This document shows positions 49,459 to 61,400 of a DNA stretch of 64,000 bases, piece by piece (the first letter of the stretch is position 1; the number at the start of each line of letters is the position of its first letter). The stretch comes from Pardosa pseudoannulata. Lineage: Eukaryota > Arthropoda > Arachnida > Araneae > Lycosidae. The stretch covers positions 35,067,309 to 35,131,308 of the forward strand of contig CM063506.1 in NCBI GenBank assembly GCA_032207245.1, written 5' to 3'. Made by a program: the position numbers and the translations under genes. Under the pieces are notes generated by a model that was not told the DNA's origin, ran no database searches, and saw only the letters and a program-made list of their open reading frames with translations.

Positions 49459-52400
49459 TGAGTATATATTTATGTTTGCTATGCATTTTGAAATAATAAA
49501 GACCAATCTTCAGGAAATTTTGTATGGTGAATCAGGTAAACTGTAGAAAGGGTTTGAGGCAGATCGAACCAATTGGAAGTCGAGGTAATAAAATAGATGG
49601 CTTTTTTTAATCACCCTTTATCAGGCCTGGTGGCCATATAGTAAAGCATCATTAGATTTATTTTTCTTTTAATATTATGAAACTAAGAAACTTACTTAAT
49701 ATGATAGCGTTTAAAATATGTTTTAAGGTTTTTTTTTTTTGACTTAGATTTACTTTAGATTGAATTTATCTACTTATATTTGGCCTATTTCTTTCTTTTT
49801 AATCTCAGTTTTACGATTTTTGACAATCATTCCTTTAGCAGGCTTGCAACTGCTGAGATACTTTCAAAAAGGTGAGAAAAGTGACAAATAATACAGAATA
49901 AGTGACTAAAAAGTGACTAAACATTGAAAAAAAAAAAGCGATTTCTTTTCTCCTCTTGATTACAGATGCTATTATTAAGATTTTTCTATTTATTTTAACT
50001 CTAAATCAAATGATTCATGCAAAACATGATTTTAGCGTCAAATACAAAAAAGGTTCAAGATTTTGTTTAACACAACTCAACATTTCTTTTTATTCAAGAA
50101 AATCTATAAATTAGATTTGAATACATACATTCATTTTATAATCACAATTTTCAGCATACATTAATGATGTTTTGAAATATATACATAGCTAGATTAGTGT
50201 ATCTAAACAAAAATTGTGAAGAAAAAGAGAAATGTGTGCTTTAACGTAAATTACTTTAATGTATTAAATGTACATTTCTGTACAAATGTAGATTTCAGGA
50301 ACTTCTTTATGACTTTTTAAAATCCCTAAATTTTGGAAACCATATGACTAATTACATTTTAATAAGAAAAATAAGATTAGAGAATCACATTTTTGGTCTG
50401 TTATTAAAATATTTTGTTATTAATTCAGATTTCCTTTTTTCAACAACAGACTTTTGCTGTAATACATCATGAAAAAAGTGATCAATTGTAAAAAAAGTGA
50501 CTAAAGGTGAGAAAAGTGACGGAATTGCAAGCCTGCTTTAGTAGAATTGATGGTAAGATCATTTTCAAAATCAAATGTTACATATTTAATATTTACACCA
50601 CAAGCTTAAATTTTTTATTTTTATATGTACCTGGGTTCCCTTCAAAATGTAATTTTACATCAGCCCAAAACAAGGATGAATCACCAAATATAGCAATTTT
50701 ATTTATTTTAATTCATGTTTTTAAATTTATGAAAAAAAAATTAAATTTAAATGAAATGTGATATAAGTTTTCTAAAAAGGAGTTGTTTACTTTTTGAAAT
50801 TGCTTATATTTCTAGTATGTAATATAATCTAGAAATTAATTAAAATTTTGAAACAAATTAATTCTTTCTTTGGGAGACCCAAATTCCTAAATCAAATATT
50901 GGATGCAAAGAGGTTAGTATTTTAAATAATGTAATACACAGTAATATAACAAAGAAATACTTACAGATGTCCGAAACAGTCCTTCAACATCAAAGCTAAC
51001 AGAATCAGCTACAATTTCATTGTTAGTACTTCTTACATAATAAACAAGAACTCTTGCTCTGGGAGCCATTGAACCTGGGGCTTTAAAATTAAAACGATAT
51101 ACTTTCTGGTTTGGAACTGGTATTGTTCTAGCGATTTCAATGTTTCCTCTTCCAATAACCTATTCAGAGAATATAAGTATAAACAGTGCAGAAATTATGA
51201 GAATATGTTTTAAACAATCCAATGAAAAATAACAAAATGTTATCAAATTATAAGAAATACCTGCATATTAACAAATTTCTTTGATCCAATAAAATAAAAT
51301 AATTAAATTATTCTCGGAAAAAAAAATTCATATTTATTATGAACTACCTCATCAGCATAAATGGAGGGGAGTTTAATTTTTATTGTTGTTTCTTATCTAC
51401 CTTGACTGATAGCAATATTCAGTTCAAACCCATAAACCTGTGTTTTCATATTTATTTATTTATTTTTTAACATAGTTGGCTCTTCTGTCATCCAAAGCTT
51501 GTTAAGATATGGCAAGGAGTGGCTTGAGTAAGATTACAATTCAAGCAAAGGTAAAAGTTGTTTAAGGCACAACATGTGCCACAAAACATGTTTATGACTA
51601 CTATGAAACTTAGTAAATGCCATCTGATTGTGCCTTCTAGTAGAGCCTAGATTTTTAATAAAATAAACAATAACTAGGGCTTGATTATACAAATAAGCAC
51701 AGCAATAGCTGTGTCCTCAAAGAACAGGAGCTTCCAAATTGCCATGCTTTACGTATCAAGTATTCATCACATGGACTGAATTAATAATTTTTAAATGCAG
51801 TGCAGTTTAAGTCAGAGTGCCACTCATGTTTTTGTTGGATCATACTAAAGTTGAATGACTATCGAGATCAACATCTAAATATCTGAGCTATAAAATTCCC
51901 ACTTATAAACATTTATGATATGTTCTAGTATTATCTATCTATTCTAGTATTCTATTTATAAACTAAAATTCTTACTAGAATATTGTAGAATCTCAGTGTA
52001 GAAGGCAGTGAATGAATTGTAGATTGCATAAAGACTGAAGAAGTGTTACTGTTTGTGAAAATTTGTGTTTTATAATGCACCATACCCATGCAAATTTTAC
52101 TAAAAAATTTTATTTACAAATAAAAGCTATTTTAGATATTTGTAAACCATTTAGATTTTATTCAGGTTCATTTAAAATATATGATCAAAAAATGATGCCT
52201 ACTTATGCAGAACTTATTTTTCTACATTAAAACTTGCTTTTTTCTATAAGCTCTTATTAAACATTCATTTCTAGTGCATTTAAAATTTTTACATTATGAA
52301 TTAAACTGGTTTAAAATTTTACATAACAGTACTAACTAAAAAATAATGCAAACGCACTTAACAATGGAAATATTTATGCATATAAATTGCAGTTTTTACA

Positions 52401-55400
52401 AAACTGATTATAGATCACTAAAGTAATGCACAGAAATCTTAAATAGATAAATGATTACAATACTACAACAGCACAACATATACCTTATACACAAGGTGAC
52501 TAAAAGTTTCTGTTGCATTCACTTCTATTTCAACATTTTCTGATACTTTTGGATTTTGTGTTATAAGTATTGCTTGAATATAGTTTCCACTCGGAGACTG
52601 TGCAGCATCTGTGCGATCTAAATAATACAGTTGGCCTTGATAAACAGCTCTCATATTCAGAAAAGTAACATCATCATTATTTGGAGGCAAAAACTCCAGC
52701 TTTATTAGACCATTCCGTGGCACAGTATAAAATTCAGTTTTCCATTCTTGCTCTCGTACAGAATAACCATATTTTAACTCTAGCTGACCTTGACTGTCGG
52801 AAACAGGAGTATCATCTTGATATGCTACTTTCAACTAAAAAAATAAATACAAAAAATTTTAAAAAATTCGTTACTACAAATGTACTACACATGTAACTGA
52901 ATAGAAATGAAATACAAATACAGATCAAAAGATAATTTATAAACATAAACACAAAAAAATTAAATTCTACATCAGTCCTGACCAGCCCAAAAGGCTCTGC
53001 AGGCCACATCTGAAAAAGGCAGCAGCCAGGCAGTACTGTATTTTAAACTTTAAAAATTTGTTTAAATCTTATACACTGAAGAGTCAAAACCTTATGATAA
53101 CCAGCTTTGATTATTCAGTTTATAAATTACTTTTCCTGTGGTTTTTAAAATTTTCATTAAGCAATTTGTGAAAGACCCCATTCTTTTCCCTAACTAATTG
53201 AAGAGATTGTCTGATACGACACAGTATAATGCAGATAGCTTTTTATATTTTTATAAATGTATGTGAATTTTTTTAATAAGTTGCCCAGTAGTATTGGCTG
53301 TAAAATTATATGATAAAGTATGTGTAAGTGCTGCATCTGTCTTTGTCAGTGTTTAAGATGAGTGTTTGAAAATGCGCACTTTAGGACATTGTACAATGTT
53401 AAACAATCGGAAACAGCATTATTGTTCCAGTAATGGTCTTCTTGGCACATGAACTTTTGAAATTTGTCAAGCAAGGCATTTGTGAATGTACCAACAAAGA
53501 AAGGAAAGAAAATTTGGAAGACCATGCCGGCCAGGCACCAAGGGCTCTTTGGTAACCCTAAGGATGAAGGTCAAAAGAGGGGGGGGGGATCTCCCCTAAA
53601 ACCGAAGTTTCCTGGTGGGCAAAGAAGAGAAAAAAACATTCCTGTCTGAACCCTGAGATGAATAGGCAGTTTCTCTTAGAGAGATATCCTCCGACTTTGC
53701 CGGAGTGGTTTGATTTATTTTCTCTGTATTGGAAGAAAGTAACATCCACAGCATAATTTTCATTAATAGTTTTTCTTTGTAAATAAATCAACTTTTTTTA
53801 AAAACTTAAATATCAACTGACGTCTCACTCTTGCATCATCAAGGTTGCTTTATTCCTCTGAACCCATGCTATGTCATACCCAAAATGACTAGGAAATGAC
53901 AAGACAACAGAATTAGGACATCGCGACAGCTCAGTGACCAACAATATGGGTACATTTTGCACATACATAGTAAGAGAATATTAACTTTGCATGCTCATTT
54001 CACATCTTCAATTTAATTTTAATAAACTTAACTTGAACCATTACATTTCTCTTGCATAACAGCATCTTTTCTGTTAAAGTTTTGTGAAATAAACTTTGGG
54101 AACTATGAAAAAAATTTGCAATGCTTTAAATAACCTTTATATATTTTTTATTTTATGAACTGTGTTTTCAAAATTAATGTAAACATTGACAATTGTCTGA
54201 TAAATGATATGCAAAAGTTGCAAACTGTTACAAGTTATTTTTAAAGGTAATGAAATACATTTTTTCTTTTTTAACACAAGATTTACAGACTGAGCCAATT
54301 TGACTCATTAAAAATTTGATCACTATATATACACAAAGCTTTAATATCACTTTTCAAAAACATATGTTGGTTTTTAGTTAAGTAATAAAATATATGTAAA
54401 TTTTCATTCCTCTTCCCCGCAGACCCCTTCATTTTGCATTATCAAATGTGGTATACCTATTTTCACGGTTGTAAGCCAATTTGATTCATAGAATGTATAT
54501 GAAAATAAATATAGTAACAAATACAGTATAAAGTAAATATAAAGTATAAAGTAAATATAGAGAAGAAGTCGAGAACACTTCCATTCCAATGACAAAAAAT
54601 CCTGCTACTGACGCAAGGAAGAATTGTCAAGTTCAACAATCATGCAAAAGAAACAGATGTAGAAACCATTATACTAAATGTAATAGAAATGCTTGCGGAA
54701 AATGTATTTCAAAAACAGATTTTATATGTAAAAAATGTTTTCCATGAATTTTTTGATAATAAACATTTTATTTAAATTAATTTGGAACTATTTTCTTTGC
54801 AAAAACTTCAATTTTCTTGTATGAGTCAAATTGGCTCACTTCAGTAAAAATAGGTATGTGATCAACATCCATAAATCTAGTGTTAATATGTAGATGATCT
54901 CTTAAATGCACAAGTCCCCAAAAACTCCACTACAAAATGTGACATTAAGTAAGTTTTTTATATGGTTAAACTAAGAGAATGAATCACACAGTATTTGTTT
55001 AGAAATTAATAAAAAAAAAATTAAATACTAAAGTATTTATAATATTTTGCCTTTTCAGTACAATTACATTTTATTAATACTACAGCTTAAATATAATTGA
55101 AAACAATATAAAAATCTATGAAAAGTGGTTTAATTTTTAAAATACATAACTTTTTGTGATAGTTCAAAGTAATTATTTTGAAATTTTCATAAGATGTCAA
55201 CTTATGAGCAAATATTAACATTTTGTTAAGTTGTAATAACCCAATTATTTTCTGATTCTCTTACAATAACACTGCAAAACTATTTTATAAATATCAAACC
55301 ATTAATTATCTTAACAATGAAAAGAAAATTATTGACACTTACAAATGCTGTGTACTTCAAGCCTGGTTTGAATGTCTCTGATGTTCTTACTAATTCCAGC

Positions 55401-58400
55401 TTAATTTCTTTATCATATATCCACATAGTATTAGTAGTGTTATATTTGTGACCAGTTTCTTCCTCTTCTACTAGAGCAAAAAATTCGATTTCTCTTCGGA
55501 AAAAATCAGTTCTTAGAGAGAGATCTGACATTAAATTCAAATAAATTTCCACCACTCCATCAATCTGAAAAATTAAATGTAATTTTAACTTCAAAATATT
55601 ATAGAAAATGTAATTCAACAACATACAATCAAACAATTAAACTAAAAATTAATTAAAATTGTAATTAAAATATTTTATGCATATTTTTTTCAAAATCATT
55701 TTAAAATATACTTTATTAAAGGAGTTTTATTTCAGTACCTTTAGTGCAAAAATAATTAAAAGCAGGAAAATTTCAAAGGTCCATGAAAATAATAAGAATT
55801 ATACTTTTGCTAACAAACCAAAAAATTATTTAAATAATTAAATTAATTCAAATTAATATTATGTGTCACTATTTCAACAATATGTTGCTTCATTCATTAT
55901 ATCACACAAGCTGCAATAAGTTAGAAACATGCAACATGATAGAAGATAAAATAAATATGAACTGAATAAATACTGCACATTATATATTAGTTTTCAAAAC
56001 TTATTATGGTTCTATAAATACCTATTTTTATATGACATAGTCACCTTCAATATTTGTTTTCATGTAAAAAAAATGAATAAGCAATTATTCTTAGTTAATC
56101 ACATTAGAAAGTTATATATTTTATTGGTCCATAGTAAGTTTTTAATTTAGAAATAAAACTTTAAAGAAATTATTTTTAATAAAAGAAATATTAATGAGAC
56201 TAAATGCAAATAATAAGATATTTAAGTCCACTTAGTTGACTAATATTTGAAAAGAATTATTTCCCTATATCATTTCAAAATTATAAACATAATAAATTAA
56301 TATTGCCACTGAAAATTTTAAAGTCATAAGACATATTTAAATGTGATAAAAGTAACAAAGAATACAAAATTTTTTATTGTTAACTTTTTAATTAAACAGC
56401 CCATTGTTTACTTATAGCTTTGATATGAGAATAATCCCCAAAACCTTGCAGAATTTCCAATCTTTCAATATAGAAGTTGCTGTGAGCCTTTAAAATTTAT
56501 GTTTGGCTATTTTGCATTGATGCAAATTATGTTCTGATTTTTCTTTTTTTTTTCCCTGCTTGGAAGTTGAAGTAGTGAATTTTTCAATGCTAGGCACTCC
56601 ATTAAAAACCCATCATTTTGACCTTGAAATTTATGCTTGTACAATACCTCCCCCCCCACACTAAATATATATATACATAATCAGGTGAAATATTCTTTGC
56701 CAATTACATGGCAAATTAGCCCCTATAATTTAGTTTGCCACTGGCTTGCAGGACCAAAAGAACTCTTAGTCAGGATTCAGTTATGAAACCATTAGATAAT
56801 CGAGGTACATTTTTTACTTAGATTTTAATGACAAGTTTCACCTCTGGTAACCCTATATAAAGATATTTTTTCATAAATTTAAGCAATATAAGCTAAAAAA
56901 AGAGAAAAGAAAATGTTATGTTTTGTAATGTATCAATTGCATCTGGCTTACATAGAATTGAGTTTATTAGAAGATTAGCAGATCTATTACTATTATAAAG
57001 TACTATTGTTATGGAGTGATTATAACACAGATAAGAGTCATTTTAAATATATTTATTTTTTTTTTGTTTTTCTTCAGTTCAAAATTTTTGCAAACTTCAT
57101 TTACTTTTCGGCATTATATATTTTCTTTTTTGTTCTTCACTGTATTTTTTTTTAAAGTTTCATTAACTTTTGTTGATTTTGTGAGTTTTTATCCCCAATG
57201 ACAAAAAATGTTGCCAAAAAGCTCATGTATTACATCCCTTTCATGAATCTGTATATAAGCTGACTCCCCACTTTAGGTCTTTAAAAAGCCTCAAAATTTC
57301 TTGGCTTATACATAGAAATATATGGTATACATATGTAGTGTCTGGGAATTCAGTCTCTAAATAAACAGTCAGGGCTGTGGTTTTTCGTTCCAATCATCCT
57401 TTATTGCTATTCAGACATGAGGCATATACTAAATAAGTCTTTACGAAATACTGTTAACGCAGATACGGCTAGAGAGAGAGATGTCTACATGCTGTCAGAC
57501 TAGCGAGTGTGAACTTCTTACTTAAAAATATAAAATCTGATCTAAGGGGTTTTTTTGGGGGGTTTTATGTCTGACCATTTACACTTTTTGAGGGCGTGTT
57601 TTGGGCGTTCTTGAATTTCTTCATTGGCCGACAGATAGCGTGGGAGATGCTGTTTTTTGTGGCTGCAGGTGCTTCGTGTTAAGTGTAAGTTAAACCACAG
57701 ATGTTGGGGGACTAAAAGTTATGTGACTGTCTAGTGTCAAAGTGGGATTAACTGGTTTAAATGACAACTTCCGTAACATCAAAGGGAGATTAAGATTTCA
57801 TCTTTATGGCCCACAGGTGGCTTACATGTGTGTTTGCTATGGTATGTTTGTTGAAGCTGCTTACTTCTCACATTTAGGAGGTCTTCTCTATTACTTTTTT
57901 ATCTTCGGGGGTCTTATTCCTCGATCTGTTTTTCTATATTACATATATATGTACATATAGTAAAATAAATATTATTTAGATGAAATAAATATTTTCACCT
58001 TGGCTTTAGTCTGGAATGATTCATAAGGGCGAACAGTTAACTTGTTATATCTTGTTCGAGGAGCTACAGTCAATGTGACTTCTCCTTTCACTGGTTTTCC
58101 ATAAGAATGCCTACAAAAAGTATTATTAAGTTATAACTAAATAAACAGACATTAGATACATTAAGGTAAGATATGGTTATATACTATTTTAGAATTAATT
58201 TCTAATAAAACTACTAGCAAAAAATGCATAACAATTATTGCAACTAAGAAAATTAAACCAAAATTTAAAAAATACAGCCAATTCTTATATATGAATAAAG
58301 AATTAGTTATGTTGAAATTTACAACTCTTTTAGAGAGTATAATACATAATATAATAGCCCATGAAAAAATTACTAAAATTTATGAAAAATTTATGTTTAT

Positions 58401-61400
58401 ATAATACTTACATTGCTTTAATGACGGCAACGACATCTGATTTGTTATAAGTGACATATATAGGCAAATCAATCTCTACTTCATAAGTTGGCAAAACTAA
58501 AAACAAAAAAAGAAATATTCTTTTAATTGATTTAATGCAATTTAAAAGAGAAAAAATGATACCATGAAGTTCCAATAAAATTATCTTAAAAAAAGCAGCA
58601 ACTTGTAATTTGAGGATTTTAAAAATGATATTTCAGGAAACAAGAAATATTCAACACACTTAAAAAAATTAACTGTATGTTCTATTTTTTAATACAAAAT
58701 AAAACATAAAAGTTTAAGAAAAGGAATTTAAAAAATTTATTTAAACAAAAAGAATAAAATGCTTTGACTAAAGCAATATTTTAATTAACATTATTAATCT
58801 TTAAAGTAATATTTTACTTACTGAATTCAGCAACGGTAAATGGTTTTTTGAACTTCTGACCCTGAAAGATGACAAATTATTTCTTTTAATATTGAATAAC
58901 GGTAACTTATCTTGAAAATGCTGATAGAATACATACACCCAAGCACATATTAAGAAGTATTAACCATCTGACTGCTCAATTTATAAACCAAGATCTCTTT
59001 AAAAATCGTGTATTTTTTTTGTTGCATAGTTTAAGTATAGATATAAATTGGAGAATTTAAATACCAATTTTTTTCTAGAAAATTTTTTTTATACTGACTT
59101 TCACCATGAGAAACTAACCTCCCAGAAAAAACTAATTTCAGATGTTATCACATAAAAAATTTATTTTTTAATAAATTTCAATTGTAATACAGTTAATTTC
59201 TATTTATAACATACTATCTATAATTCTATTATCTAATGTAACTATAGTTCTAGTCATATAATTCTTTTTATTACCTAATTAAAAGTCTAATACTGTATAT
59301 AATTTATTCCACTCGTTAAAAGGTGAAAAGGCGGAATGTGCTTCTTAATAAAGGAAGAAAAACACATGTCAGCGAAAATCGCGGGATGAGCAAATTTTGC
59401 TACATTAGATTTGCTTGTGGAAATTGTGGTATAAGCAGTCAGAGGGTTAATCCTTTGAATTCCTAACATTTTTAGATCTTTTGAGAAACCTTGATATATC
59501 ATGTTTGTTGTTAGACATAACTAAATTTTTCATTATTATTATTTTTTTTAAGATGAATCAAAAAGGGGGAATCTATTTTGACATAGAATTTGCCAGTAAA
59601 GCAATGATGTCAACATCACCTAAACATAGAACTGCAATGGCTAAAAATACTTGTTTTCATAATGAATTAGAAAAATGACAAATAAGATTTAAGTAACATA
59701 TACCTGAACATCTACATGAACTTCCCATTCACCTAAAACAGGTTGATTTGCAAGAGTAAATTCAGCTGATGCAAGACCTAAAAGAAAAGAGGATAAAATA
59801 AAAAGACAAATTATTCTTAAATTTGTATTGAATAAGGTAAACATAACATTAGCCTAATGATTATTTTGACAAATTTTCCCCATAAAATTTTAATGTATTT
59901 AGCAAACAAACAGAATATACATTTTACATACCAGTTCTTGTAGGAACTCTTTTCCATTGCTCAATGCTATTTCCATGACCATCCTATCAAACAAAGATAG
60001 CATTTAAATTCAACATATCTTTATATTACAAGAACAAAAAGCCTTAAATTAAATTTTGTATGGTTTGGTTTGTTTGGAGCACTGCAGTAAATTTTTTTCA
60101 AAATATGACAATTAACATTGATTCTGAATGGCTATAGAGATCCATATCAGAGTGGGATTTGAAACCATAGACAGAATTGAAAATGAATCACAATAGGGCA
60201 ACTCTTGATGAAGGGGGGGTTCCAAAAGAGTAGGGCACTTTAACCAAAGGTCTATTGTGCCCAGACAAAATTAAGAATTTATATTTGTATCCCAGTGATA
60301 CCTTTAATGGAGGTTTATTTTAAAACTAGCAAGTGTGCCCGTACTTCGCTACGGTGAACTTAATAAATTACTTTAAAATAAAGATTATTTTTGTGCATAA
60401 CTCTCTAAATTTGTCACAGTGCAGTTCGAGTCACTGGCATATTCATATATTTCTATTATAAGCGTATTATAACAATATTCAGTTTTTATACTTCAGTTTC
60501 CATTAAACCTGAGTTGAACATCAATAAGATGTGAAAGCATGTGCTAAATAAGAGTGCGAAAATTTGACAATAAAGAACTTCTCCTGTTTACTAAACATTC
60601 TGGACTACCCGGAAGCTAATCAACAATTGTCCAATTCTCCGAAATGATCAAGGATCAAGCTAACTATATAAAATGATACGTATTTATTTGCCTATGAGAG
60701 TCATTGAAATTTGTACTTTATGTTGTTAGAATATTGTTGATAAACATTTCATTGTAACGTAAAAATTAACCAAGAATTAAATTTAAAATTAGTTCTCATA
60801 TAAAAGTGCTGTAATTTGCATCAATAGAAATGAAACTAAATCCCTTTATATCTCAATTTCCAGGTCAAATCGAATGGATACTACGCAGATGGTGTTTAAA
60901 TAATATAAAATAAGAAATGAATAAATGAGATATTTGAAGAAATGACGTCATAATGATAAAAATTATCGTTTTCATCTATTTATTATATGATAAATTGAAA
61001 ATTTTAATCTCCTGCTTTTAACCAAGGAAAACTGCGTTTAAAACAATTACTTGGGATGACGTCACATTGCTAGAAATATTGCTTCTTTCACTTAGTAATG
61101 ATGCAATAAATTAAAAAGTTAATTGTTTGCGTTTAACCGGGGAAAATAATGCTTGGAATAAGAACATGAAATGCTCAAAAAAGAAGGAAGGAATGGAGTT
61201 TGAACTTTAAAAATTTACAAAAACCTTCCTTGGGATATACCTAATAATTTCCCAAATTTTCAAGGCGATTGGATGTATGGTTTTTGAGTCTATCGAGTAC
61301 AGACAGACAGACAAACACAAATTCATTTATATATATATAGATTATAAATGAAAGTAGCATACTTTTTATAATTTTTGACCAATTTTTTATTGAATTAATA

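Noticed and set aside
49290..49496. Frame with long Tyr-Ile repeats
   Set aside because: Direct translation of the (TA)n tract.
59287..59678. Two short frames on opposite strands
   Set aside because: They overlap the right end of a TTAA MITE and show no domain.
60326..61341. Ancient LINE or satellite ending in (GACA)n and TATATATATAGA
   Set aside because: The hairpin plus CTAG on the minus strand, the TC start and the A|T insertion point fit a Helitron much better.
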